Source: Planctomycetota bacterium
Lineage (GTDB): Bacteria; Planctomycetota; Planctomycetia; Pirellulales; Lacipirellulaceae
Length of the DNA stretch: 64,000 nucleotides
NCBI GenBank assembly: GCA_029259915.1
Contig: JAJDED010000022.1
Coordinates: 38,023-102,022, forward strand
Reading direction: 5' to 3'
Positions 36,892 to 45,949 of the stretch are shown in pieces. The position numbers and the translations under genes were made by a program. Below the pieces are notes generated by a model. The model was not told the DNA's origin. It saw nothing but the letters and a program-made list of their open reading frames with translations, and searched no databases. Positions within the stretch are counted from its first letter, which is position 1. The number at the start of each line of letters is the position of its first letter.

Positions 36892-37171
36892 GCAAAGGGA
36901 AACTTGTGCGAATCAACTAATATACCTAGAGGGCAAAGAGTCGCAAGGCGGAACACTGCGAATTTCAGGCCAAAAATGGTCTGGACACCCATCCTCAGTC
37001 CAAACCACACCCAAGACACCAAAATCGCCCTGCAAGGTTCCCCTAGTTTCACATTTCTACGGTGCTTCGGCTAGGGTCGAAACGTCCACAAATTCACAAT
37101 CGGGGTGCCAAATCAGGCCGCCAGGGACAAATGCACCCCCTCTCTGCCTGGACGAAGGGTCGTTGAGGATT

Positions 37172-37642
37172 TCAGTCTGGTGGCTGCGGAAGCCGCAGAA
37201 CCCAACGTGGCACTTTTTGGGCATACTCGGCCCACTCAACGGGGAACTGCCCCGCAAGCCACGGCTCCTCATTCAGGACCACCCGCAAGTGAAAGGCGGC
37301 GGCCAACGCACACGTATAAGCAGCAATCAACGGCGATCCCGCAGTCAGCATCCAGCCAACCAACAGCGTCAGCACTCCGACATACATGGGATTACGCGTA
37401 TAACAATAGAGGCCGAGGACCACCAACTTCCGCGGCGGGTCCCAGGGGGCAAGTGTCCCTTTGCCGACTACATAAAAATCGCGCACACACCTCAGCAATA
37501 GAAAGAGCCCCAGAAATAAGACAATAATCCCTGGTTTCCAGCCTCCAAGTTGCCAAGGGTCGAACGACGCTATCAACCACGGCACTAATCCTGCAGCCAT
37601 CCCCGGCAGGATCAAGAATGCCGCTAAGGCGCGAACGAACAT
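37172..37642 (-). CDS. isoprenylcysteine carboxyl methyltransferase-like membrane protein
   Basis: A small integral membrane protein of the ICMT/phospholipid methyltransferase family. It has 156 residues and about four hydrophobic segments. The family signature GLYCYTRNPMYVGVLTLLVG is followed by the C-terminal NEEPWLAGQFPVEWAEYAQKVPRW, the Glu-Glu and Tyr pattern of the SAM-binding end. The real substrate in bacteria of this type is not known. It overlaps no neighbour and is not obviously in an operon. Confidence 0.8.
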   Translation of the reverse strand: MFVRALAAFLILPGMAAGLVPWLIASFDPWQLGGWKPGIIVLFLGLFLLLRCVRDFYVVGKGTLAPWDPPRKLVVLGLYCYTRNPMYVGVLTLLVGWMLTAGSPLIAAYTCALAAAFHLRVVLNEEPWLAGQFPVEWAEYAQKVPRWVLRLPQPPD

Positions 37643-37690
37643 TTACTGTCCCTCCTGTCGACCAAGTCGTTCCTTTAAATTTGGCGGCAA

Positions 37691-39157
37691 TTATCGCCTG
37701 CGACAGGCAAATAATGGTGCAGCTGCCAGGATTAGCAAAATACAAGACGACGGCTCGGGGACACTTTGAGACGACACAAACGGTGGTGTACTACCAACCT
37801 GTTGCTGCCAAACAAGAAAATCGGCGCCGTCGCTCGTCCCGTCACCATTCGCGTCAGCCGTGGCATTCACGCCGAATGCGGCCTGCCAAATCGCCAGGTC
37901 TTGGTCGTCGACATTGCCGTCGGTGTTGAAGTCGGCTTCGAGAAAAGTGATCGCATTGGCAATCGTCAGCTCTAGCTCGTAAAGCTGGATCGTGTCATCG
38001 GCGCCGACAATCCGTGCAAAGTATTGCCCCGCTCCAGGCAGACTCAGCCCTGCGAGCGTTTCCGCAACCCCCTGCCCGGTTTGGTCGACCGAAGCAAGCA
38101 CCGAAATTCCATTGGTATCGAAAATTGTGAGCGACAAATCGCTACGTGCCGAGGCGTCGAACGGCGTGGGCGTACCCCCTTCCGACGCCTGATTAAACTG
38201 CCCGCCTCGTGGCGTTAGCGTTGCGGATATCTGCGTAGCCTGCGATACCGTAAACGCATAGAAATCGGTATCCCCCAGGTTTGTAATGCTGACGAAATCG
38301 GTTGCGGTGGGACTGATAAACTGGCTGGGCACATCGGCATCGGACCCTACGCCAACCATGCTTCCCAGGGCGATTGTGCCTAAGTCGGTTGCTAGAGCAG
38401 CGGTATCGTTCCCCAACCCGCCATTCGACTTCTCGTTGGCATCGCCAAAGTAAAACTGGACCGCCCGCACCTCGTCAAGCTGAGGACCGTCGAACGAAGT
38501 GTTGATAAACGGCTCCATCAATAAATTGTCGGTATTCGATTCCACATGTTGCAGCCCAAACCCATGGCCATGCTCGTGCATGATCGTGTCGCGCAGCGCT
38601 CGATGATTGTTGGTGGCGTTGCCAAAAAACGTACCGTCGCCCGTGTCGAGGACCATGTCGCCGTTATCCGGCAAATAATTGAAGGCGAGCGTACTGCTCG
38701 CGCCATCGATAAACGCGCCCGCTATTCGCAAGTCGCCCCGTACACCCAAAACTCCGCTCACGGTGCTATGTGTCAGCCCATCGTCGGCGGGTTCGTAAAC
38801 GTAGGTAGCGCCACTCAGTTCACCCCACCGGCCAAACGATTCCTCAAATAAATGAAACCAGGGTCGCTGCGTCAAATCGCTGCCGCCGGGGCCCGCACCA
38901 AAATCGCCATCAAGAAACGCGATCAGATCGCTCGGGCCCAAGTTCCCACCATTGGATCCATCGGGCACCGACGTGCCATCGGGCACAATACTCCAGGTGA
39001 GCGTCGCCGGGTCGCCGTTGGCGGTACGTGAGCCTGATGCGGTGGTGGCCCAATGCACAACGCCTGGATTGATGATAAACGCAAATGCAACAGGAGAAAG
39101 ACCTATCGAGAGCGTAGCGGTAAGGAGGAATCCAAGCAGTGGACGTCGAATAAACAT
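37691..39157 (-). CDS. secreted matrixin-like metalloprotease with dockerin-like and PEP-CTERM ends
   Basis: Predicted secreted zinc protease. From the ATG at 39157 it has 488 residues and begins with a signal peptide (RRPLLGFLLTATLSIGLSPVAFA). The metzincin motif HEHGHGFGLQHVESN gives the HExxHxxGxxH ligands, with a downstream methionine (LLMEP) as Met-turn candidate. A pre-peptidase-like beta domain follows, then a dockerin-like segment with two EF-hand motifs (DFNTDGNVDDQDL and DANGDGTSDGADF), and finally PEP-CTERM (VPEPSSCILLIL plus CRRR). The frame extends to 39217 but lacks a signal there. Confidence 0.85.
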   Translation of the reverse strand: MFIRRPLLGFLLTATLSIGLSPVAFAFIINPGVVHWATTASGSRTANGDPATLTWSIVPDGTSVPDGSNGGNLGPSDLIAFLDGDFGAGPGGSDLTQRPWFHLFEESFGRWGELSGATYVYEPADDGLTHSTVSGVLGVRGDLRIAGAFIDGASSTLAFNYLPDNGDMVLDTGDGTFFGNATNNHRALRDTIMHEHGHGFGLQHVESNTDNLLMEPFINTSFDGPQLDEVRAVQFYFGDANEKSNGGLGNDTAALATDLGTIALGSMVGVGSDADVPSQFISPTATDFVSITNLGDTDFYAFTVSQATQISATLTPRGGQFNQASEGGTPTPFDASARSDLSLTIFDTNGISVLASVDQTGQGVAETLAGLSLPGAGQYFARIVGADDTIQLYELELTIANAITFLEADFNTDGNVDDQDLAIWQAAFGVNATADANGDGTSDGADFLVWQQQVGSTPPFVSSQSVPEPSSCILLILAAAPLFACRRR

Positions 39158-39360
39158 AGGGGCATCGGTCTCTGTTCCGCAAAGCCAGCGCGGCTCCATT
39201 GTATCATGCAGCTTCAAAAACAGCTTGCCGAATAGACGCAGAATCGCCTGTCTGCTAGCAAAAATCTGGTATGGGCGATCCAGCCGCTACGTATGGCGCG
39301 GTTATTGCGGCTAATGAGTCCCCACATGATCGCAATTTCGAGGACGCAAAACGTGGCGAT

Positions 39361-40563
39361 TTATGCTGTGAGTCGCGGCATCGAAATCGGAGGACTGTGC
39401 GAGCAGAAAATCATCGTGATCGCAGCGATCAACACGAATACCGCAGTGCCCGGCTCGGGAACGATCTGAAAATTTTGGCTGCTGTTGCTCAACGAGCCGG
39501 GAATTGCGCCCAAACCCAACAGATCGAGTGCCAAATTGCCTGTGTCTCCGTTGCGAATTGGTTGGATTGCGGCCGTGTAGTCAGGTCGGCCCGTACCTGG
39601 ATCGAGCCGAGTGGTTGGATTCAAAGCGTACAGGTCGGCGCCTGTCGTAACGCCAGGCCCCCATGTCAGCAAAGGAATCGTGTAATTGGCCGCAGAGGTG
39701 GCCGTACTATGGCCTGTCCCCGACCCTCCGTGATCCGAGGTGACGATGATTACGGTATTGTTGGCCAGCATGGCATCGGTTTCAACCAGATTGAACAGAT
39801 CGCCCAGATAGCCGTCTACATTTTGCACCGACGTATCCCAGACCGCCGACCCCCAACCCGTCGCGTGCCCTGCGGAGTCCGGATCGCGGTAATGCAGGAA
39901 CGTGTAGTTGTACTTGCTCGCGGCCATGTCAACCAGATAATCGGCATGCAGATTCGAGGCATCGGAAGAAAAGTTGGCCGACTTTTGCACGTACGTGTCG
40001 ATCTTGTCGCGACCATTGTCTGCACCCGTTGTGTCTAAGGCACCGGTGGTGGGATTGTAGCTTTGGTCGTAAATCACGAATTTACTCTTGCTGGCATAAA
40101 GGGCCGTCGACAGACCGTTGTCGTGGGCTACGTCGAATGCGCTAGCAATGTAGGATAGATTGGGATTGCCTGAGTTGTGCAAGGTGTCGGATAGGCCCGG
40201 ATTACCGTTGTTGGTGTACCCGTGATGGGTCGTGTTGGGTGCCCCGCTCGGTTGAAATACGGGGCGGCCAGTAAGCATCGATGTGTGGTTGGGAATCGTG
40301 TTGGTGTGCGTGAAGTCGGTGCGGGCGTTGAATGTTGTCGCGCCTTCGTTCACGAAACGTTTGAAGTTTGGATAAAGCAATGGTGATGTGTTAATTCGTG
40401 TTTCGAGAAAATCGCCTCGCAAGCCGTCGACGCTGACATGAATGACGTGGTTTACGTCCGCAACCGATGGAAGCGGAAGAGCCAACATGGAAATCAGAAA
40501 AAAGCCAAACAATACGACAGGTGGTCGTTGCCGACTGCGTGGTGTGGGTACGTGAAGATGCAT
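39361..40563 (-). CDS. secreted alkaline-phosphatase-superfamily phosphodiesterase with PEP-CTERM-like end
   Basis: Likely a nucleotide pyrophosphatase/phosphodiesterase-type enzyme. The 400-residue protein starts with a signal (VVLFGFFLISMLALPLPSVA). The metal site appears as VSVDGLRGDFL with an aspartate, the nucleophile threonine is in TNTIPNHTSMLTGR, and further ligands are in DPDSAGHATGW and VTSDHGGSGTGHS. The C-terminus has VPEPGTAVFVLIAAITMIF, a PEP-CTERM-type anchor, though followed by SHSPP rather than a clean Arg cluster. The next gene downstream also ends in PEP-CTERM. Confidence 0.85.
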   Translation of the reverse strand: MHLHVPTPRSRQRPPVVLFGFFLISMLALPLPSVADVNHVIHVSVDGLRGDFLETRINTSPLLYPNFKRFVNEGATTFNARTDFTHTNTIPNHTSMLTGRPVFQPSGAPNTTHHGYTNNGNPGLSDTLHNSGNPNLSYIASAFDVAHDNGLSTALYASKSKFVIYDQSYNPTTGALDTTGADNGRDKIDTYVQKSANFSSDASNLHADYLVDMAASKYNYTFLHYRDPDSAGHATGWGSAVWDTSVQNVDGYLGDLFNLVETDAMLANNTVIIVTSDHGGSGTGHSTATSAANYTIPLLTWGPGVTTGADLYALNPTTRLDPGTGRPDYTAAIQPIRNGDTGNLALDLLGLGAIPGSLSNSSQNFQIVPEPGTAVFVLIAAITMIFCSHSPPISMPRLTA

Positions 40564-41000
40564 GATTACGTTCTTTGGTTAATCTTTGGAGGCCAATCGC
40601 TAACGCGACTGGTAGGCTGAAGAGAGAAGACGGTTTTTTGGTCCGTCGAAACGAAAAAAAGTGCATAGTTTCAGTGCAGTGGCACTGGAACTTTGCACTT
40701 TTATTGACTTCAGATTAGATCTTTACCTATCGATGAACGGGCAGAGTTTTTTCGACTCACGATTCACTATACCTTGGCCCACCACTAAAGTACAGCAGCT
40801 GTGGGTCTACGCGCCCAATTTTCCTTCAACCCTGGACGGTATAAATCTTCGCAAGTCTTAATATTGATGCGAGTTGTGACCTGGACCAGTCAAGAAATGC
40901 GTTTTGGGTCTAACTCCGTAAGCGGTAGCACATTAGCGTGAGAAATCGGCTCAATCGTGCATTACGCGCACGTCAAAACCACCTCCGGACGCGCACCCCG
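40564..41000. other. intergenic region with one long hairpin
   Basis: About 440 nt between the phosphodiesterase and the antiporter. It carries a long inverted repeat (40657-40702) listed separately; no gene was seen. Confidence 0.5.
40657..40702. terminator. long inverted repeat, possible bidirectional terminator
   Basis: Arms AAAAGTGCA...GTTTCAGTGC and GCACTGGAAC...TGCACTTTT pair over 19 bp with one 2x2 internal loop and one G-U, around a 4-nt loop. On the minus strand the stem is followed by a run of seven T, fitting an intrinsic terminator below the antiporter gene. Its length also resembles a small mobile palindrome. Confidence 0.5.
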
Positions 41001-42683
41001 CTACTTCCGCTTGCTGTGCTGCGTGATCAGCGCGTGCATGACATCGCTGCGGCGAACGACGCCGAGCAGTTCGTGGGGCTCGTCGCGCATTACCACCGGG
41101 ATGCAGTCATCGGTCTCGTTTTGAAACAACTCGAAAGCATGTGTTGCCGGTTCGTCGGGATACAAAAACGTTTGGGTCTCGGTCGCCAAGTCCTCGGCGC
41201 AAACGATCTGCGACACGCTGTTGTCAAATATCACGTTGCTCAACAGTGGATAACGAATCGCGCCCATCACTCGCATCCGATCGTCGACCACCGGATAGGT
41301 ATTGTCGTGGCTATGTTCGATGTGGGCAATGACGGCATCGATGTTGGCGGATTGATGGATTCCCTTGGTTCTACGTAGTAAATCGCTGACTTTCACTGCG
41401 CTAATTGTTGAGCCCGTTGGGGTAGCTCTAGAAAGTGCTGCTCGAAAGCGGTCGGCAACCGAGCGTGCCTGATGCAGCGGCGTGCTGCTTGTATGGCGAA
41501 TCGCTTGGGCCAGCGGGACTTCGCCCGTTCGCAACAACGACTGGCGAATAAACAGAGGGCCGATGATCTCGAACACAACAACAGAACCAAGGATGATGTC
41601 CTGGATCGGTTTACCGAGCTCAGAATCGCGATGCACAGCAATGGTTGCCAACGCAATTGCGGCACCGGCCTGCGAAAATAGGCAACTTCCAAGCCAATAA
41701 CGAACCTCCCGCGGCTGCTTCGTCACCCGTGCAGTTGTGTAAACGCCAAGCCATTTACCCGCGATGCGGCAGACAATATAGATGGCGCCGATCATGCCAA
41801 CCTCTAAAAACGCGTTGACATCGAGCTCAGTGCCATGCACGGCAAAGAACAACACCGCCAACAGGCCGGTCAAATGGTCCAGTTCGTCAACGATCTTTTC
41901 TGTCATGTCCGACGTGTTCGCGACCGTCACTCCCATCACGAGAAAGGTGAGCATGTAGGCGATGTCGAAAGTTTCGCACACGCCAAGCAGAAATGTTGTT
42001 GTGGCAACGAGCAACACGAGCCAACGGGCCATTTTCAGCAGGCCGCATCCGTAGCTGACAATCAACCCGCCCACAATCCCTAGCACAATCGAACCAGCAA
42101 TGTCCTGCAACAGGATGCCGAGTTGATGCGTGAGCGGATCATGCAATTTTCCCTGCGCGAGATGCACAGCGAGGAAGGCCAACTCGAACATAACGATGCA
42201 AGCAAAATTGTTTACCGCGACAAGAAAGCCGGTACTCTCGGTCACGGGGCCTTCGGAACGAAAATCTTTTAGAACCAAGATCGTCGTGGCTGGCGCCGTT
42301 GCGACCGCGAGGCAACCGAGTAACAAAGCCATGCTGACGGAACAGCCATACATCAACAGGCCAACCGTCACAAGGCCCCAGGTGGTGACGATTTCGCCGA
42401 TGGAAAGTGCAAGGCAATGGGATGCCAAGCGACGGACCTTATTGAAAGTGAACTCGCAGCCAAGATTGAATAAGACGACAGCCATCGCCAGTTTCAACAC
42501 CGGCTCGAACAATTCGACATGCCCTTCGGGAATCAAGTCCAACACACTCGGACCGACAAACAACCCAACCAGCAAATACGCCGTCACCTTGGGGAGATGC
42601 AACAAATCTGCGAGGACACCAGCAGCCAGGCAAATACCGAGAAACAATCCCAGCGTACTAGCGATATGTAAATCAAAACCACC
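41001..42683 (-). CDS. CPA2-type cation:proton antiporter with C-terminal CBS domains
   Basis: Membrane antiporter for Na+ or K+ against protons. From the ATG at 42683 it has 560 residues, with about 12 membrane segments in the first 390 residues. Recognisable parts are GLFLGICLAAGVLADLLHLPKVTAYLLVGLFVGP and the unwound region VNNFACIVMFELAFL. The last 140 residues resemble a CBS pair (VKVSDLLRRTKGIHQSANI, then VVDDRMRVMGAIRYP; VMRDEPHELLGVVRRSDVM), suggesting adenine-nucleotide control. The frame runs on to 42749; the start with GGGGA nearby was chosen but is uncertain. The residues are not diagnostic of ion choice. Confidence 0.82.
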   Translation of the reverse strand, partial: GGFDLHIASTLGLFLGICLAAGVLADLLHLPKVTAYLLVGLFVGPSVLDLIPEGHVELFEPVLKLAMAVVLFNLGCEFTFNKVRRLASHCLALSIGEIVTTWGLVTVGLLMYGCSVSMALLLGCLAVATAPATTILVLKDFRSEGPVTESTGFLVAVNNFACIVMFELAFLAVHLAQGKLHDPLTHQLGILLQDIAGSIVLGIVGGLIVSYGCGLLKMARWLVLLVATTTFLLGVCETFDIAYMLTFLVMGVTVANTSDMTEKIVDELDHLTGLLAVLFFAVHGTELDVNAFLEVGMIGAIYIVCRIAGKWLGVYTTARVTKQPREVRYWLGSCLFSQAGAAIALATIAVHRDSELGKPIQDIILGSVVVFEIIGPLFIRQSLLRTGEVPLAQAIRHTSSTPLHQARSVADRFRAALSRATPTGSTISAVKVSDLLRRTKGIHQSANIDAVIAHIEHSHDNTYPVVDDRMRVMGAIRYPLLSNVIFDNSVSQIVCAEDLATETQTFLYPDEPATHAFELFQNETDDCIPVVMRDEPHELLGVVRRSDVMHALITQHSKRK

Positions 42684-43210
42684 CATAAATTCCCCGAAAT
42701 ACATCAACCAATATACACATCCATACGCCAATTCAGAGAATTGAACCACAAAGACACGATGGATACAAAGAAGTGGAAATGAGGAGTGGAAATGAGGAGT
42801 GGAAGGAAAAACTCTAATCTTCCTAATCCAAAAATCGTTCGTAGCTCATTTGATTGCCTTCGCGTTTTTTGTGCCTTTGTGGTTAAATCCTTTTGCAGCA
42901 GGATTCTACTGATAAACTGCGAACCCGTTAACCTCTCAATTATAGCTCAAGCAATTCCGCCGTTTGCCTTGCTTTGCAGCGTTTTGCGATCACTACGATA
43001 ATCGGTAGGGGAAATAGATAAACCGCCAAGACCGCCGAAGACGCCAAGAAATACGAGGCAAGATCGTTACGTCAGCAGGTAGGCCAGGTGCGGCACCTGC
43101 ATCGCCAATGTTTTTTTGGCAATATGTAACAAACCACTGCGCAGCGCAACTAATGGTTATAGAAAGACCGGAGTGGCAAGCTAGGAGATGAGTTCCGAGA
43201 AAGCCCTTAC
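42684..43210. other. intergenic region with short repeats
   Basis: Between the antiporter (minus) and the ECF sigma gene (plus). Visible items are a direct repeat of GGAAATGAGGAGT near 42775-42800, the complementary pair AACCACAAAG (about 42744) and CTTTGTGGTT (about 42877), a 7-nt-phased CCGCCAAGA-type stretch (43022-43050) and the palindrome CAGGTGC-G-GCACCTG near 43087. No gene was seen. Confidence 0.45.
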
Positions 43211-43717
43211 ATGAACCTGAAAGAACAAGAAAGTTGCTTTCGTGATCTGTTCGGGCGGAACCGTGCGCGTTGGATGGGGATCACGCGTGCTTACGCTTAT
43301 GACTCGCAGCGGGATGATTTGCTGCAGGAGATCATGATGCAAGTGTGGAAGAGTTTGAACGGGTTCGAGGGCAGGTCAAATATCGACACTTGGGCTTATC
43401 GTATTGCCCTGAATACGGCCCTAGTCTGGAAACGAACTTATCGCAACCGCGCGGCCAACTTCCACACCAACTCGATGGACGTTCGACATCTTGCCGGCAA
43501 CTCGGAAAGCGACTCTGTCGAAATACGAGTTCTCGATGAATTCCTTGCTTCGTTATCAAAAGCGGATCGTGCAGTAATGTTGCTGTTCTTAGACGATGTG
43601 CCACATCCCGAAGCGGCCGAGATCACGGGAATGACGGAAGGTGCCCTACGTGTACGCCTGCATCGGATAAGAAAGCGATTCGAACAGGCCTACTGTGACC
43701 GGGAGACAAACCCATGA
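43211..43717 (+). CDS. ECF-type RNA polymerase sigma factor
   Basis: Alternative sigma factor of the extracytoplasmic-function class, 168 residues. Region 2 reads DDLLQEIMMQVWKSLNGFEGRSNIDTWAYRIALNTA, the core-binding and -10 recognition helix; region 4 reads HPEAAEITGMTEGALRVRLHRIRKRF, the -35 helix-turn-helix. Its stop overlaps the start of the next gene by 4 nt (ATGA), so the two are translationally coupled; the partner is probably its regulator. Confidence 0.92.
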   Translation: MNLKEQESCFRDLFGRNRARWMGITRAYAYDSQRDDLLQEIMMQVWKSLNGFEGRSNIDTWAYRIALNTALVWKRTYRNRAANFHTNSMDVRHLAGNSESDSVEIRVLDEFLASLSKADRAVMLLFLDDVPHPEAAEITGMTEGALRVRLHRIRKRFEQAYCDRETNP

Positions 43718-44304
43718 CGCTTGACGACCTACGCTCACCGTGGCAAGCGACCAATCGCGAATCACTGTCACCCGAAAAACGCGAAGAACTCGTGGCGCGT
43801 GTCTGCCGACAGGTCGAACGGCTGGGTGCTACAATCTTTCGCCGCGATGCTGTCGAGACGATCGCGGCTGTTGCTGTAATTTTTTTCTTTAGCTTTGTAT
43901 TTCTGCGGCTTCCTAACCTTGTCGCCAAGCTCGGTGCGGCGGTCATCGTACTCAGTGCATGTTATATCGTTTACAAATTGCACCACACTCGAATGGACCG
44001 ATCGCCTTCACCCCTGGATGTATCGGTACGCGACTTCTGCAAAATAGAAATCGAGCGAATGGATCGACAAATCCATCTGCTGCAATCCGTGTTGTGGTGG
44101 TACATCGGCCCTCTCATGATTGGAGTCAATCTTGTGCAATTTGGAATTGACGGCGTCGGAGTTGGTTCCATGGTTTACTGTGTTTTTACGCTGTTTTTCG
44201 GGTGGTGGGTTCACGTGATAAACCAAAAATCTGTGGTCAAGTCGCTGGTCCCTATGCGAGACGAGTTGTCGGACTTGTTCCGAGAACTGGATGAGGCGAC
44301 GTAA
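43714..44304 (+). CDS. membrane protein coupled to the ECF sigma factor
   Basis: Unrecognised family. The 196-residue protein has a soluble N-terminus of about 45 residues followed by two hydrophobic segments (AVAVIFFFSFVFLRL, then AAVIVLSACYIVY), a soluble middle and two more segments (YIGPLMIGVNLVQFGI and VYCVFTLFFGWWV). Translational coupling to the sigma gene suggests it is an anti-sigma factor or membrane sensor, but no zinc-anti-sigma HxxxCxxC motif is visible, so this is inference from context. Confidence 0.7.
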   Translation: MTLDDLRSPWQATNRESLSPEKREELVARVCRQVERLGATIFRRDAVETIAAVAVIFFFSFVFLRLPNLVAKLGAAVIVLSACYIVYKLHHTRMDRSPSPLDVSVRDFCKIEIERMDRQIHLLQSVLWWYIGPLMIGVNLVQFGIDGVGVGSMVYCVFTLFFGWWVHVINQKSVVKSLVPMRDELSDLFRELDEAT

Positions 44305-44397
44305 GTGCTTTTTACTGTTTCTCGTGGCTTAGTAAGCAAAGTTGGTCACTCGCTATTGGACATAAAACAACCATTCACGTTCAGACGGAGAAATATC

Positions 44398-45795
44398 ATG
44401 CGCAACAGAATAATCTTATCGCCTGTCCTGCTAATTTTAGTCACGCTTGCGTTTACCGCACTTTTGTGCCCGACCCTTCTAGCCAAGGAGTCGCTCCAGC
44501 AGCGCATCGATCTACTCGTGCAGCCCTATCTCGAAAGTGAAACCGTCGTCGGCATGACAATCGGAGTGTTGCACCAGGGCCAGCAGGAAGTCTTCGGTTA
44601 TGGTCGCTTGAGCAAAAATGAGAGCCGTGTGCCGGATGGCGACACGGTCTACGAAATTGGCTCGGCTTCCAAAGTTTTTACCGGTGTACTGCTGGCCGAT
44701 GCGGTCGTCCGAGGTTACGTGAAGCTCGACCAGCGTGCCGGAGAACTCTTGCCTTCGGGTGTGAAAATGCCCATCCACGGCAAACGGGCCATCACCTTGC
44801 AAGACCTTTCGACCCATGTCTCCGGGCTGCCACGATTACCCGACAACATAAAGATGACGAATCTCGACAATCCGTATGCTGACTACTCGGTCGAGGACAT
44901 GTACGCGTTTTTGAATAGCCACAAACTTAGCCGTGCTCCCGGCAAAAAGAGTGAGTACTCGAATTTTGGTCAGGGGCTGTTGGGGCACCTGCTGGCACAC
45001 GAGAGAGGTGTCAGCTACGAAGAGTTGCTCCGCGACCAAATCACCAAGCCACTCGACTTGACCAGTACCACAATCACATTGACCGACGAACAACAATCGC
45101 GGCTTGCTCCGCCGCATAGTGGCGACGGTCAGCCCGCCACCAACTGGGATTTTCCCAAGTTGGCTGGTGCCGGAGCAATCCGTAGCACTACAAACGACCT
45201 GTTAAAATTTGCTGCGGCAAATCTCCATCTGCCCGAGGGCGAAATCGGTAAAGCTATCGAATTGGCCTGGAAGATCCATCAACGACCACTCGCCAAGGGC
45301 GAAGTCGCGATGGGACTTGGTTGGCACATTGCGCACGATGGTAGTACACGCTGGCACAACGGCCAGACGGGCGGTTACCACTCGATGTTGCTGATTAACC
45401 GCGAGATCGAGACAAGCGTCGTTTTGCTAACCAACACTGGAACCGGTGAGGTGGACCTATTGGCGCAAGACATTATGCAGATGGTCGCGGGCGCGAATGT
45501 TCAGCCGAGGACGTTCGAAAAATCGATCGCTGTATCTCCCGAAGTCATGCAGAAATACGAGGGCAAGTACAAACTGGCCCCGGGGTTCGTGTTCACGGTC
45601 ACAGTGAAGGACGACAAACTGCTGGTTGGACTGACCGGTCAGGCAATGCTTCAAGTTTACGCACGATCGGAGACAGAATGGTTCTACAAAGTCGTTGAGG
45701 CGTCGCTTACGTTCAATCTGGATGACAGCGGTAAGTGCGACTCGCTGGAGTTGTTCCAAAACGGCATACGGCAGCAGGCCAATCGCATTGAATAG
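44398..45795 (+). CDS. secreted serine hydrolase, class C beta-lactamase family
   Basis: Penicillin-binding-protein-like serine hydrolase, 465 residues from the ATG at 44398 (GGAG 8 nt upstream). A signal peptide (LSPVLLILVTLAFTALLCPTLLA) is followed by the catalytic S-x-x-K in GSASKVFTG, Y-x-N in YSNFGQG and H-x-G in HNGQTGG, all in the right order for AmpC/EstB enzymes. The last 100 residues form a beta-rich domain (EGKYKLAPGFVFTVTVKDD) like those added to many secreted homologues. Encoded 93 nt after the ECF pair, so probably part of that operon or a target of it. It could be an esterase or peptidase rather than a true lactamase. Confidence 0.87.
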   Translation: MRNRIILSPVLLILVTLAFTALLCPTLLAKESLQQRIDLLVQPYLESETVVGMTIGVLHQGQQEVFGYGRLSKNESRVPDGDTVYEIGSASKVFTGVLLADAVVRGYVKLDQRAGELLPSGVKMPIHGKRAITLQDLSTHVSGLPRLPDNIKMTNLDNPYADYSVEDMYAFLNSHKLSRAPGKKSEYSNFGQGLLGHLLAHERGVSYEELLRDQITKPLDLTSTTITLTDEQQSRLAPPHSGDGQPATNWDFPKLAGAGAIRSTTNDLLKFAAANLHLPEGEIGKAIELAWKIHQRPLAKGEVAMGLGWHIAHDGSTRWHNGQTGGYHSMLLINREIETSVVLLTNTGTGEVDLLAQDIMQMVAGANVQPRTFEKSIAVSPEVMQKYEGKYKLAPGFVFTVTVKDDKLLVGLTGQAMLQVYARSETEWFYKVVEASLTFNLDDSGKCDSLELFQNGIRQQANRIE

Positions 45796-45949
45796 CAGTC
45801 CTTCGGGCGTTGGCAAGAGGACAAACCAGATGGAGGCGGCTATCGGCTTTCTGTTTGGCTGGTAATTCAGACACTCGACGGGATGGCCATCCGTCTCTAT
45901 CGCAATCGAACGGGCCGAAAATTCACCCAATCCCGCAGAGTGGGGCCGG

